A program made the position numbers and the translations under genes. From contig JAXMCK010000006.1 in assembly GCA_046349395.1 (NCBI GenBank), positions 496,001-560,000 of the forward strand: DNA of 64,000 nucleotides, written 5' to 3'. Source of the DNA: JAXMCK01 sp046349395 (GTDB lineage: Bacteria > Pseudomonadota > Alphaproteobacteria > Geminicoccales > Geminicoccaceae). Shown here piece after piece: positions 42,870 to 52,171 of the stretch. The number at the start of each line of letters is the position of its first letter. Positions within the stretch are counted from its first letter, which is position 1. The notes beneath the pieces are model-generated. The model searched no databases and was not told the origin of the DNA. It worked only from the letters and a program-made list of their open reading frames with translations.

Positions 42870-44003
42870 ATGGCGGGCGGACCAGCGGACAAGGGCGGCT
42901 CGGGCTCGGCCGACGAGTGGGCCTCGATGCTGAGCGCCCAGGCCGGCGTCGACGATCCGACGAGCGAGGCGGCACTCCGCTGGGCCGAGACCATGCGCGA
43001 CGACGAGCGGATCGGCAGCGGTGCCGCCGCCGAGCGCCCGGGCCCCAGGCGCGACGAGCTGGACGAACTCCTGGGTGTCTCCAGCGTCGAGCTGCGGCGC
43101 GAGAAGTCGGGCATCGTCTCGCTGGTCCACGCCAAGGACGTCACCTACGAGCGCCTTCCCATGCTCGAGGTGGTGTTCGACCGGCTGGAGCGGATGCTCA
43201 CCACCAGCATGCGCAACTTCACCAGCGAGAACGTCGACATCAATCTGGAGAGCATCACCGCGCAGCGCTTCGGCGACTATCTGAACGCGGTGCCGCTGCC
43301 GGCCATGATCGCCGTGTTCAAGGCGGTGGAATGGGACAATTTCGGGCTCGTCACCGTCGACAGCCCGATGATCTACTCGATGGTCGACGTGCTGCTCGGC
43401 GGAAGGCGGGGCAGCGTGCCGATGCGGATCGAGGGCCGCCCCTACACCACGATCGAGGTGGCGCTGGTCGAGCGGCTCGTGAAGCTGGTGCTGGACGATC
43501 TGGGTGCCGCCTTCGCACCCATCGCCCCGATCCATTTCCGCTTCGAGCGGATGGAGACCAATCCCCGCTTCGCCGCCATCGCCCGGCCCGGCAATGCCTG
43601 CATCCTGTTCAAGATGCGGGTCGACCTCGAGGAGCGCGGCGGCTGTATCGAGTTCCTCATCCCCTACGCCACCCTGGAGCCGGCCCGCGATCTGCTGCTG
43701 CAGATGTTCATGGGCGAGAAGTTCGGCCGGGACTCGATCTGGGAGACGCACCTCGCCCGCGAGATCTGGCACACGGATGTGGAGCTCGAGGCCGTGCTGG
43801 AAGAGCAGAGCGTCTCCCTCGACCAGGTGCTGCGCCTCAAGGTCGGCAGCGTGCTGAACCTCGGGGTGCGGCCCGACAGCACGATCATGCTGCGCTGCGG
43901 CGGCATCCCCATGCTGAAGGGGCGGGTCGGCCGGGCGGCGGACCGGATGGTGGTGCAGATCGAGGAGCGGCTCGACACGCACCGGGAGGTCCAGGATGGG
44001 TGA
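42870..44003 (+). CDS. fliM: flagellar motor switch protein FliM
   Basis: 377 aa. The CheC-like middle domain and C-terminal SpoA domain are seen: LEVVFDRLERMLTTSMRNFTSENVDINLESITAQRFGDYL, VDVLLGGRRG, GRPYTTIEVALVERLVKLVLDDLGAAFAPIAPIHFRFERMETNPRFAAIA and LRLKVGSVLNLG. The N-terminus lacks an obvious LSQDEIDALL CheY-binding peptide; only DELDELLGV (about residues 56-64) resembles it, preceded by a 55-residue charged leader. Confidence 0.95.
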   Translation: MAGGPADKGGSGSADEWASMLSAQAGVDDPTSEAALRWAETMRDDERIGSGAAAERPGPRRDELDELLGVSSVELRREKSGIVSLVHAKDVTYERLPMLEVVFDRLERMLTTSMRNFTSENVDINLESITAQRFGDYLNAVPLPAMIAVFKAVEWDNFGLVTVDSPMIYSMVDVLLGGRRGSVPMRIEGRPYTTIEVALVERLVKLVLDDLGAAFAPIAPIHFRFERMETNPRFAAIARPGNACILFKMRVDLEERGGCIEFLIPYATLEPARDLLLQMFMGEKFGRDSIWETHLAREIWHTDVELEAVLEEQSVSLDQVLRLKVGSVLNLGVRPDSTIMLRCGGIPMLKGRVGRAADRMVVQIEERLDTHREVQDG

Positions 44004-44472
44004 GCATCTGGTCGACGCCGTCCTCGCCGTCCTCCTGCTCACGACGACGCTGTTCTGCGGCCTCGTCCACCGCCGCCTGCAGCGCCTGCGCACCGACCGG
44101 GGCGAGATGGCGGCCTTCGTGCTGGCCCTCGACGAAGCCGTGACCCGTGCGGAGGGTGCCTTGAAGAGCCTGCGCGAGACGACGCAGGAGCTGGACCGGA
44201 CGCTGCACGAGCAGGTCACCCTCGCCCAGCGGCACGTGAACGATCTATCGCGGCTCGTGGAGGGTGGCGGCCAGCTCGCCAAGCGGCTCGAAGCCGCCGT
44301 CCACCAGGGGGCCCGGACGATGGCGGAGCACAATCTGCCCCGCGATCGGCTCAAGGTGGCTGCCCGCGAGCCCCCGCCGCCCGAGAGGGAACCGTCGACC
44401 CGGCCGGGGCTCGGCGGCTTGCGGCGGGCGCTGGAAACGGGCCTCGCCGGGATGCCGGGGGTGGCGCGGTGA
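43996..44472 (+). CDS. DUF6468 protein of the flagellar operon
   Basis: 158 aa. One N-terminal membrane helix (LVDAVLAVLLLTTTLFCGLVHRRL), then a long coiled coil (about 30-110; FVLALDEAVTRAEGALKSLRETTQELDRTLHEQV) and a Pro/Glu/Arg-rich tail. It matches the small membrane protein that follows fliM in Rhodospirillales (DUF6468); its function is not established. Overlaps the fliM stop by 8 bases, so co-expressed. Confidence 0.82.
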   Translation: MGEHLVDAVLAVLLLTTTLFCGLVHRRLQRLRTDRGEMAAFVLALDEAVTRAEGALKSLRETTQELDRTLHEQVTLAQRHVNDLSRLVEGGGQLAKRLEAAVHQGARTMAEHNLPRDRLKVAAREPPPPEREPSTRPGLGGLRRALETGLAGMPGVAR

Positions 44473-44479
44473 TGCACCG

Positions 44480-45157
44480 ATGCGCCGGCCCGCGGGCCTG
44501 AGCGGGGCGACACCGATGCGAGGCCGCCTCGCCGTGCTGCGCTCGGGCATCCTGCCGCTGACGGGGGTGGTGGCCGTCCTCTTCCTGCTCCTCGGCCCGC
44601 TGCGCTCGCTCGGCACCGCCCTGGTGACGGACCTGTTCGCTCCCTCCGAGCGGCCCGTTGCCGCCGCTCCGGCACCGGTCATCGAGCCCGCAGCCGGCCC
44701 GGAAACGCCGGCGCCGGCGGTCAAGGCGGCACCGCTGCAGCTCGATGCGCTCGAGGAAGTGGACGCAGCCCTGCGCAAGCGGCAGGCGGAACTCGACGAG
44801 CGGCAGAAGCAGCTCGACGCCACCGCGGCCGTGCTGAACGCGACCAAGGCGCAGGTCGAGGCCGACCTCACCCGGGCGGAGAAGATGCGCGACGAGACGG
44901 CGGCGATGCTGGGCCAGGGCAGTGCGGAGGACGAGGCGCGTCGCGCCCAGCTCGTGAAGGTCTACGAGACGATGAAGCCGAAGAAGGCGGCCGTCATCTT
45001 CGACACGCTCGACATGGCGGACCTGCTGCCGATCGTGCGCAGCATGCGCGAGGCCCGCGTCGCCGCCATCGTGGCCCTGATGGACCCGGCGAAGGCCCGC
45101 CTGCTGACGATGCAGCTCGGGCGAGGCCGCCCGGCGATGGCCCAGGTCACCAACTGA
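44480..45157 (+). CDS. MotE-like flagellar protein
   Basis: 225 aa. A membrane helix near the N-terminus (LPLTGVVAVLFLLLGPLRSL), a Pro/Ala linker, a coiled coil (about 90-150; ALEEVDAALRKRQAELDERQKQLDATAAVLNATKAQVEADL) and a C-terminal MgtE-N-like helical domain (YETMKPKKAAVIFDTLDMADLLPIVRSMREARVAAIVALMDPAKARLLTMQL). This matches the MotE chaperone of MotC in rhizobia and its relatives. A start at 44516 (MRGRLAVLRSG) is equally plausible. Confidence 0.82.
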   Translation: MRRPAGLSGATPMRGRLAVLRSGILPLTGVVAVLFLLLGPLRSLGTALVTDLFAPSERPVAAAPAPVIEPAAGPETPAPAVKAAPLQLDALEEVDAALRKRQAELDERQKQLDATAAVLNATKAQVEADLTRAEKMRDETAAMLGQGSAEDEARRAQLVKVYETMKPKKAAVIFDTLDMADLLPIVRSMREARVAAIVALMDPAKARLLTMQLGRGRPAMAQVTN

Positions 45158-45643
45158 GGTCAATGTCAGCCAGCAGCGTGGCGGGTACGACCCCTCTCGC
45201 GATGCCGTTGGCAGATGATGGCGGATCGAGCCGGTGCGGGCTGGCATCCCGGACCGTCCACCGCGGCTGCCACGACTGCGGTGGCCAGATGCCACGACGC
45301 TTTGGCGTCGGGGGCCAAAGTCGGCCAGATCGCCGGTTTGCCGGTGATCGGCTCGATCTCAGCCGCAGTCCGGCAGCCGATGTCCGCCTTGTGAGGCACG
45401 AGCGGCAGTGAATGGCGCCGTGGATGCCTGCAATGGGAAGCGAGGGTGCGTTTCGGTCGCAAGGGAGCAAAGTCGCTTGGTGGCCGCAGCCCGGTAGGTG
45501 AGCAGCGCCTCACTCACGAAGTACGGTCCGCTCCCGCGCTCGACGGGGCGACACAGGCCGCGATGGCAGGCGATGCCTTTTCACGGACTGCAAGGTGGTG
45601 GAGCGGGGCTGGCGTCAGGCTGAGTTGAGGGCACTTGGGGTCT
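45158..45643. other. non-coding stretch before the dead IS5-family gene
   Basis: 486 bases with no convincing gene. One hairpin, CGACGC/GCGTCG with a 4-nt loop (45295-45310), is visible. It probably includes the decayed left end of the IS5-family element, but no inverted repeat matching the right side could be found. Confidence 0.45.
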
Positions 45644-46474
45644 ATGGCTGGAGGTGATCCGAGCGACGCGCGGTGGGAGCGGCTGGAGCCGCTGCTGCCG
45701 GCGGCGAAGCCCCGGAGGGGTCGGCCGAACGACCATCGCCGGGTGCTGAACGGCATTCTGTGGGTGGATCGGACGGGTGCGCTGTGGGGCGATCTGCCGG
45801 CGCGCTACGGCCCGGTCGGGACGGTGCCCAGTCGGTTCTACCGCTGGCGGCGGCCGGCGTCTGGGATCGGGTGCTGCCCGGCCCGCAGGCGGCGGCCGAT
45901 GCTGCCGGCGAGCTGGACTGGGACCTGCACTTTGTCGACGCGACGGTGATCCGTGCCCATCAGCACGCCGCAGGCGCTCGCCGGGACGGCGCCACCGGGA
46001 AGTGACGCCCGGACCAGGGAGGCGCTGGGCCGCAGTCAGGGCGGCTTCTCGATCAAGTTGCACGTCTGCGCCGAAGGACACGGCCGGCCGATGACCACCG
46101 TGCTCAGTTCCGGCGAGCGGAACGAGCAGATCGCCCTCGAGCCGCTGATTGATTGCGGCGCTCTCTACCGCTCCGGAGCCGGCAGAGCCCGCTTGCGTCC
46201 ACACCGCCTGACCAGCGACCGTGGCTACAGCAGCCCCGCCGGTGGATCCGTCGTCGCGGCATCCGACCCGTGATCCCGACACGCAAGCACCAGCCGCGCC
46301 TGGCGACCTTCGACCGCGACGCCTACCGCCGGCGCAACGCCGTCGAGTGCATGATCGGCCGGCTGAAGCAGGTCCGACGCATCGCCACCGTCGAGAGCGA
46401 CGCTCTCGACCGAAAGGCGCATCGCCAACGACCGCGCCATGCTCACCATCGGCATGGCACTGCTCTGGATCTAA
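45644..46474 (+). pseudogene. IS5-family transposase remnant with four frameshifts
   Basis: Starts MAGGDPSDARWERLEPLLPAAKPRRGRPN and ends RAMLTIGMALLWI, both typical of IS5-family (IS427-like) transposases. The reading frame alternates between two phases four times: after SRFYRWRRP, after HQHAAGARRD, after SDRGYSS and after ESDALDRKA. The DDE residues can still be located (D in HFVDATVIRAHQ, D in LTSDRGYSS, E in NAVECMIGRLK). Because no single frame covers them the gene is dead. It separates the flagellar block from pdxJ. Confidence 0.85.
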
Positions 46475-46578
46475 CGACTCTTGCAGACACACCCTGGCCG
46501 GTGCGGTCTCGGAAGGAAATTCGGCAGGCTTCGTCGCGATCGCGCGCCGGCGGCGCGCAGCCTTGATCGAGCGTTGCT

Positions 46579-47337
46579 TCAGTGCCTCGCGGCGCGGGCG
46601 AGGTCGTGGCGGCCGGCGGCCATGACGTCGCGCATCCGCCGGATGGCTTCGGTCCAGCCGACGAAGATGGCCTCGCCGACCAGGAAATGGCCGATGTTCA
46701 GCTCGACCACGGGGGCCAGGGCGGCGACCGGGCGGACGGTGGCGTAGGTCAGGCCGTGGCCGGCGTGGCATTCGATGCCGACGTCGCGGGCGCGCTCGGC
46801 CGCACGGGCGATGCGGGCCAGTTCGGACGGGCGGCGGTCGGGTTCGGCATCGCAATAGGCACCGGTGTGAAGCTCTACGACGGGTGCGCCGATCTCGGCC
46901 GCGGCCTCGACCTGCCGCGGGTCGGGATCGATGAAGAGCGAGACCCGGGCACCGGCGTCGCTCAGCGCGGCGATCGCGTCGGCCAGCGAGCGACCGGCCC
47001 TCGCCACTTCGAGGCCGCCTTCGGTCGTGATCTCCTGCCGCCGCTCGGGGACGAGGCAGACCGCATGCGGCCGCAGCCGCTTCGCGATGCCGATCATCTC
47101 CTCGCTGACGGCCATCTCCAGGTTCAACGGGGCCGGAAGCTCGCGGGCCAGCCGCTCCACGTCGCCATCGCGGATGTGGCGGCGATCCTCGCGCAGATGG
47201 GCGGTGATGCTGTCGGCCCCGGCTTCCAGGGCCAGGACAGCGGCGCGGAAGGGGTCGGGGTGCGCGGTGCCGCGCGCGTTCCGCACGGTGGCGACATGGT
47301 CGATGTTCACGCCGAGGCGCAGCGGAAGAATCGTCAT
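46579..47337 (-). CDS. pdxJ: pyridoxine 5'-phosphate synthase
   Basis: 252 aa TIM barrel. Family motifs: LRLGVNIDHVATVRNARGTAHPDP, ADSITAHLREDRRHI, NLEMAVSEEMI, CLVPERRQEITTEGG and ELNIGHFLVGEAIFVG. It condenses 1-deoxyxylulose 5-phosphate with the PdxA product to make pyridoxine phosphate. The ATG overlaps the pdxA stop, so both final steps of the DXP-dependent vitamin B6 route are made together. Confidence 0.95.
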   Translation of the reverse strand: MTILPLRLGVNIDHVATVRNARGTAHPDPFRAAVLALEAGADSITAHLREDRRHIRDGDVERLARELPAPLNLEMAVSEEMIGIAKRLRPHAVCLVPERRQEITTEGGLEVARAGRSLADAIAALSDAGARVSLFIDPDPRQVEAAAEIGAPVVELHTGAYCDAEPDRRPSELARIARAAERARDVGIECHAGHGLTYATVRPVAALAPVVELNIGHFLVGEAIFVGWTEAIRRMRDVMAAGRHDLARAARH

Positions 47338-48302
47338 CGAGGGGTCCTGCGGCGGGAAGCCATGTCGGCGGCGAGGCGGATGGCGGCGATGAGGCTCGAC
47401 GGGTCGGCGATGCCTTTGCCGGCGATGTCGAGGGCGGTGCCATGATCGGGCGAGGTGCGGACGAAGGGAAGGCCCAGCGTCACGTTCACACCCTCGTCGA
47501 AGGCCAGCGTCTTGATCGGGATCAGCGCCTGGTCGTGATACATGCACAAGGCCACGTCGTATCGCCGCCTTGCGGCCGGGTGGAACATGGTGTCGGCCGG
47601 CAGCGGGCCAAGGGCATCGATGCCCCCCTCGCGCAGCTTCTGGACGGCCGGGCGGACGATGCGCTCGTCCTCGTCGCCCATGGTGCCGGACTCCCCGGCA
47701 TGCGGATTGAGCCCGGCCAGGGCGAGGCGCGGCCGGGCGATGCCGAAGTCCCGGGCGAGTGCCGCGGCTGCGATCCGGGCCGTCTCCAGGATCAGGTCGA
47801 GCGTCAGGAGGCGGGGGACCTCACGCAGGGGAACGTGGATCGTGACGGGGATCACCTTGAGGTCGGGCCCGGCCAGCAGCATCACGGTGCGTGGCACGCC
47901 ACCCAGGGCCGCGAGGTACTCTGTGTGGCCGGGATGGCGGAAACCGGCGGCGTAGAGATTGGCCTTGTGGATCGGGTTGGTCACAACACCCGCGACCCTG
48001 CCCGCCATCGCCAGACTCACGGCCCGGTCGATGCTTTCGAGGATCAGCGGGCCGTCGGCCGGGTCGAGATGGCCGACCTGGCCCTTCGGCCGACCCGATA
48101 GGGCCAGCACCGGCAGAGCCTCGGCGAACCGATCGTGCACCTCCTCGGGCGTGCCGATCTCGACGCCGCCCAGCCGTTCGGGACGGTCGAGGACGAAGAA
48201 GGCGGGCCCGGTCTCGCGCAGCGCCCTCCAGGTGGCGCGGACGATCTCGCCGCCGATTCCGGCGGGCTCTCCCATGGTGACGGCAAGGGGCGGCAGGTCC
48301 AT
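47334..48302 (-). CDS. pdxA: 4-hydroxythreonine-4-phosphate dehydrogenase
   Basis: 322 aa. Start MDLPPLAVTMGEPAGIGGE; metal-binding and substrate motifs TNPIHKANLYAAGFRHPGHTEYLA, GLNPHAGESGTMGDED and CMYHDQALIPIKTLAFDEGVNVTLGLPFVRTSPDHGTALDIAG are intact. It oxidises 4-phosphohydroxythreonine for PdxJ. An upstream in-frame ATG at 48368 overlaps the efflux-operon promoter region and is rejected. Divergent from the CecR-like regulator. Confidence 0.95.
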   Translation of the reverse strand: MDLPPLAVTMGEPAGIGGEIVRATWRALRETGPAFFVLDRPERLGGVEIGTPEEVHDRFAEALPVLALSGRPKGQVGHLDPADGPLILESIDRAVSLAMAGRVAGVVTNPIHKANLYAAGFRHPGHTEYLAALGGVPRTVMLLAGPDLKVIPVTIHVPLREVPRLLTLDLILETARIAAAALARDFGIARPRLALAGLNPHAGESGTMGDEDERIVRPAVQKLREGGIDALGPLPADTMFHPAARRRYDVALCMYHDQALIPIKTLAFDEGVNVTLGLPFVRTSPDHGTALDIAGKGIADPSSLIAAIRLAADMASRRRTPR

Positions 48303-48352
48303 CGCGCGGCGGTAGGCGCAGGTGGCGGGACGGTCAAGCCGGACCTCGGGTC

Positions 48353-48381
48353 TTGCGGACAGGGTCATGCCTGCCTAGATA
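48353..48381 (+). promoter_or_regulatory. probable promoter of the cecR-like efflux operon
   Basis: TTGCGG (48353-48358), 17 bases, TAGATA (48376-48381), placing the start of transcription in the adjoining operator. Confidence 0.55.
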
Positions 48382-48382
48382 T

Positions 48383-48396
48383 TGACTGACCAGTCA
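48383..48396. promoter_or_regulatory. TetR-type operator of the efflux operon
   Basis: TGACTG-AC-CAGTCA, perfect 6-bp arms around 2 bases, directly downstream of the -10 and 13 bases before the TetR start. The sequence is of the type bound by CecR/AcrR-like TetR proteins, so autorepression is expected. Confidence 0.75.
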
Positions 48397-48409
48397 GTAG
48401 GTAACGGAC

Positions 48410-49036
48410 ATGAAGGCGCGCCGTCGCAAGGAGACGAGGCCGGCCGAGCTGCTCGAAGCGGCCTTGGAGATCTTCGCCGAGAAGGGATTCGCGGCGGCGC
48501 GGATGGAGGACATCGCCGCCCGGGCAGGAGCCTCGAAAGGCACCATCTATCTCTACTTCCCGAGCAAGGAGGCGGTGTTCGAGGCGCTGGTCCGCTCGGC
48601 GATCATCCCGAACATCGAGCGGGCCGAGGCCATCGCCGCATCGGCGAGCGGCCCGGTGGCGCCGCTTCTCCGGCAGCTTCTGGCCCTGCTCGGCAACGTG
48701 ATCCGCAACGAGCGGATCGCCGTGGTGCCGCGGCTGCTCGTCGGCGAGCTGTACAAATTTCCGGATCTCGTCCGCTTCTACCGCACCAACGTCGTCGAGC
48801 GCGGCCTCGGCCTCGTCGCACGACTCCATCGCCGGGGTGTCGAAAGCGGCGAGTTCCGCCCGGCCGACAGCGATGCGGTGGCCCGCCTCGTCGTAGCACC
48901 CGTCCTGATGATGGCGATCTGGCGGACCGTGCTCGTGACGGCGGAGGACCCGCCCTTCGACCCGCAACGCGTGCTGGACACGCATGCCGACGTGCTCCTG
49001 CAAGGTCTGCTGGCGTACCCGGAGAGTTCGCCATGA
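48410..49036 (+). CDS. TetR-family regulator, CecR-like
   Basis: 208 aa. N-terminal TetR helix-turn-helix (about 10-55; ELLEAALEIFAEKGFAAARMEDIAARAGASKGTIYLYFPSKEAVFEALV). The C-terminal domain resembles that of CecR/UcpR regulators. The order regulator, HlyD-like, ABC ATPase, ABC-2 permease copies the cecR-ybhGFSR layout of enterobacteria. Its stop overlaps the next start (ATGA). Confidence 0.85.
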   Translation: MKARRRKETRPAELLEAALEIFAEKGFAAARMEDIAARAGASKGTIYLYFPSKEAVFEALVRSAIIPNIERAEAIAASASGPVAPLLRQLLALLGNVIRNERIAVVPRLLVGELYKFPDLVRFYRTNVVERGLGLVARLHRRGVESGEFRPADSDAVARLVVAPVLMMAIWRTVLVTAEDPPFDPQRVLDTHADVLLQGLLAYPESSP

Positions 49037-49995
49037 TCCGGCGGATCTGCACGGCGCTTGCCGCCTGTGTCCTGGTGGCGGCGTGTGACGAGCCCGCCCC
49101 GGCGGGCCTGCAGGGCTATGTCGAGGGCGACTATCTGCGGATGGCAGCCCCGGCGGCGGGGTGGATCGCCCTCATGTCCGTCGACCGCGGCGCGCAGGTC
49201 GAGCCCGGCACGCTCCTGTTCAGGCTGGAAGATACCGAGCAGCAGGCGGCGGTGCGCCAGGCCGAAGGGCAGCTGGAGCAGGCGCGCGCCACGCTGGCCG
49301 ACCTGCGTCTCGGCCGCCGGCCGGAGGAGATCCAGCAGCTCGAAGCCAGCCTGGCGCAGGCGAAGGCGGCTCGGGACTATGCGTTGGTCGACCTCGACCG
49401 GCAGGAGAAGCTGACGCGGACCGACGCCGCATCGCGGTCCAAGCTCGATCAGGCGCGGGCGACCGCCAGGGAAACAGAGGCGCAGGTGGCGGCGGCTGAG
49501 GCGGCCCTGGCGACGGGCAGGCTGCCGTCGCGGACCGACCAGATCGCCGCCGCCGAGGCCGCCGTCGCCATGATGGAGGCGAACCTGGCGCAGGCGCGGT
49601 GGATGCTCGACCAGCGGACGGTGCGGGCACCCCAGGCGGCCAAGGTCGACGACACCGTCCGGCGGGCGGGCGAGTGGGTCAATGCCGGCGGCACGGTGAT
49701 CAGCCTGTTGCCGCCCGAGAACGTGAAGGTGCGCTTCTTCGTGCCCGAGCGCGACCTCGCCGCGGTGCGGGTCGGGCAGGAGGTGGGCCTGCGCTGCGAC
49801 GGCTGCCCGGACGGGCTGAAGGGTACGGTGAGCTTCGTCGCCCCCGAGGCCGAGTTCACCCCACCCGTCATCTACAGCGTCGGCAGCCGCGAGAAGCTCG
49901 TCTTCATGGTCGAGGCGCGGCCGACGAAGGGCGTGACGCTGAACCCGGGTCAGCCGGTCGACGTCGATCTCGGAACGGGCACACATGCAGGCTGA
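49033..49995 (+). CDS. HlyD-family membrane-fusion lipoprotein, YbhG-like
   Basis: 320 aa. Lipobox CVLVAAC gives a lipidated cysteine at residue 18. An N-terminal barrel-sandwich strand (GYVEGDYLRMAAPAAGWI) is followed by a long coiled-coil hairpin (about 70-195; QAEGQLEQARATLADLRLGRRPEEIQQLEASLAQAKAARDYAL) and the returning lipoyl half and beta-barrel (VRAPQAAKVDDTVRRAGEWVNAGGTVISLLPPENVKVRFFVPE). It links the inner-membrane pump to an outer-membrane channel, none of which is encoded nearby. Confidence 0.87.
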   Translation: MIRRICTALAACVLVAACDEPAPAGLQGYVEGDYLRMAAPAAGWIALMSVDRGAQVEPGTLLFRLEDTEQQAAVRQAEGQLEQARATLADLRLGRRPEEIQQLEASLAQAKAARDYALVDLDRQEKLTRTDAASRSKLDQARATARETEAQVAAAEAALATGRLPSRTDQIAAAEAAVAMMEANLAQARWMLDQRTVRAPQAAKVDDTVRRAGEWVNAGGTVISLLPPENVKVRFFVPERDLAAVRVGQEVGLRCDGCPDGLKGTVSFVAPEAEFTPPVIYSVGSREKLVFMVEARPTKGVTLNPGQPVDVDLGTGTHAG

Positions 49996-50932
49996 GACGG
50001 GACCGACTCCCGGCGACGCCGTCATCGACGTGTCGGGGCTCGTGAAGCGGTTCGGCGACAAGACGGTCGTCGACGGCTTCAGCATCAAGGTCCGCAAGGG
50101 CCAGATCTACGGCTTCCTCGGGCCCAACGGCAGCGGCAAGACGACGACGATCCGCATGCTCTGCGGCCTGCTGGTGCCGGACGCTGGGACGGGCACCTGC
50201 CTCGGCCACGACATCGTCGCGGACGCGTGGGCGATCAAGCAGCAGGTCGGCTACATGACCCAACGCTTCAGCCTCTACGAGGATCTCTCGATCCGGGAGA
50301 ATCTCGACTTCATCGGCCGACTCTACGCGTTGCCCGACCGGCGCCGGAAGGTCGACCGGGCGCTCGATCGGCTGGGTCTGACCGACCGGCAGAACCAGCT
50401 CGCCGGCACGCTTTCCGGTGGCTGGAAGCAGCGGCTGGCGCTGACCGCCTGCGTGCTACACGAGCCGAAGCTGCTGCTGCTCGACGAACCGACGGCGGGT
50501 GTCGACCCCAAGGCGCGGCGCGAGTTCTGGGACGAGATCCACCGCCTCGCGGCCGACGGGATGACCGTGCTGGTCAGCACGCACTACATGGACGAGGCGG
50601 AGCGCTGTCACCGCATCGCCTACATCGCCTACGGCCACATGTTGGCCGACGGCACCATTCCCGAGGTGATTGCCCAGTCCGGTCTCGTCACGTGGCGAGC
50701 GGAGGGTCCGGCCACGGCCGAAGCACAGCGGGCGCTCGACGGCGCACCGGGGGTCACCATGCTCGCACCGTTCGGCTCCGCCCTGCACGTCAGCGGCAAG
50801 GACGAGGCAGCATTGGAGGCCGCGATCGAGCCCTGGCGGCACAGGCCGGACCTGACCTGGCGGCGGATCGGGCCCAGCCTGGAGGACGTCTTCATCTTCC
50901 TCATCGGCCGCGCTCCGCCGGTCGTGTCATGA
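49985..50932 (+). CDS. ABC-2 type efflux ATPase, YbhF-like
   Basis: 315 aa, a single nucleotide-binding domain (enterobacterial YbhF has two). Walker A GPNGSGKTT, signature LSGGWKQR, Walker B LLLLDEPTAGVD and switch H in VSTHYMDEAE are intact, and the C-terminal part is a DrrA-like extension. Overlaps the HlyD-like gene by 11 bases and the permease by 4. Confidence 0.9.
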   Translation: MQAETGPTPGDAVIDVSGLVKRFGDKTVVDGFSIKVRKGQIYGFLGPNGSGKTTTIRMLCGLLVPDAGTGTCLGHDIVADAWAIKQQVGYMTQRFSLYEDLSIRENLDFIGRLYALPDRRRKVDRALDRLGLTDRQNQLAGTLSGGWKQRLALTACVLHEPKLLLLDEPTAGVDPKARREFWDEIHRLAADGMTVLVSTHYMDEAERCHRIAYIAYGHMLADGTIPEVIAQSGLVTWRAEGPATAEAQRALDGAPGVTMLAPFGSALHVSGKDEAALEAAIEPWRHRPDLTWRRIGPSLEDVFIFLIGRAPPVVS

Positions 50933-52068
50933 GCGCACCCATCTTCTCGTTCGCCCGGCTCGGGGCCGTCTTCATCAAGGAGTTCATCCAGATGAAGCGG
51001 GACCGGCTGACCTTCGCGATGATCGTCGGCATCCCGATCATGCAGCTGCTGCTGTTCGGCTACGCGATCAACACCGACCCGAAGCATCTGCCGACGGTCA
51101 TCCTGAACTACGACCACGGCCAGTACAGCCGCAGCCTGATCGCCGCCCTGCAGAACACGGGCTACTATCGCATCGACCGGGTGGCACAGAGCCGGGAAGA
51201 GGTCGACCGGCTGCTGGATACGGGTGGCGTCCTCTTCGCCATCACCATCCCGCCTGACTTCAGTCGGGTCCTGTTGCGGGGCGACCGTCCGCAGGTGCTG
51301 GTCGAGGGTGACGCCAGCGATCCCGTGGCGACCGGCAATGCGCTGGGGGCCCTCTCGGCGCTGGCGACGCGGGCCATCGAGCACGATCTGACCGGACCTT
51401 TGGCGGGTCAGGAGGACAAGCGACCCCAGATCGAGTTCACGGTCCACCGCCGCTACAATCCGGAGGGTCTGACGAGCTACAACATCGTGCCGGGTCTCGT
51501 CGGCACGATCCTCACCATGACCATGGTCATCATGACGGCCCTCGCCGTCACCCGCGAGCGCGAGCGGGGGACGATGGAGAACCTGCTGGCGATGCCGGTC
51601 ACCCCGCTGGAGGTGATGCTGGGGAAGCTCCTGCCCTTCATCGGCGTCGGGCTGCTGCAGGTCGTCATCATCATCGGCGCCGCACGCCTGCTGTTCGGCG
51701 TGCCGATGCTGGGGAGCCCGGTGGCGCTCGGTGTCGGGCTCCTGGCCTTCATCACCGCCAACCTGGCGCTGGGGTTCCTCTTCAGCACGCTGGCCAAGAA
51801 CCAGCTGCAGGCGATGCAGATGTCGTTCTTCGTCTTCCTGCCGTCGGTGCTGATGAGCGGGTTCATGTTCCCCTTCGCCGGCATGCCGCTCTGGGCGCGG
51901 ACGGTCGCCGAGGGCCTGCCGCTGACGCATTTCCTGCGCATCGTGCGGGGGGTGATGCTGAAAGGAAACGGTATGGCTGAGGCATGGCCGAACCTGTGGC
52001 CGCTGCTCCTGTTCCTCGGCATCGTCGCGACGCTCGCGGTGGCCCGCTACCAGCGAACCCTCGACTGA
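50929..52068 (+). CDS. ABC-2 type permease, YbhS/YbhR-like
   Basis: 379 aa. An N-terminal helix (FAMIVGIPIMQLLLFGYAI), a large periplasmic domain (about 50-170) and five C-terminal helices beginning IVPGLVGTILTMTMVIMTALAVTRERERGTMENLLAMPV. Only one such permease is present where ybhSR has two, so it probably works as a homodimer. Exports a drug, lipid or other hydrophobic compound. Confidence 0.88.
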   Translation: MSAPIFSFARLGAVFIKEFIQMKRDRLTFAMIVGIPIMQLLLFGYAINTDPKHLPTVILNYDHGQYSRSLIAALQNTGYYRIDRVAQSREEVDRLLDTGGVLFAITIPPDFSRVLLRGDRPQVLVEGDASDPVATGNALGALSALATRAIEHDLTGPLAGQEDKRPQIEFTVHRRYNPEGLTSYNIVPGLVGTILTMTMVIMTALAVTRERERGTMENLLAMPVTPLEVMLGKLLPFIGVGLLQVVIIIGAARLLFGVPMLGSPVALGVGLLAFITANLALGFLFSTLAKNQLQAMQMSFFVFLPSVLMSGFMFPFAGMPLWARTVAEGLPLTHFLRIVRGVMLKGNGMAEAWPNLWPLLLFLGIVATLAVARYQRTLD

Positions 52069-52171
52069 GGCTCGCTGCCACGTCGACCGGCCGGACCTTG
52101 CCGGTTATCCATGGGCCGGAGTGGAGCGCACGAACTCGACCGCCGGGACAACGAAGGAGCGAAGCCAGGCC

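Noticed and set aside
45147..45513. Minus-strand open frames between the motE-like gene and the IS5 remnant
   Set aside because: No ribosome-binding site, no recognisable family, and overlapping alternative frames of equal quality.
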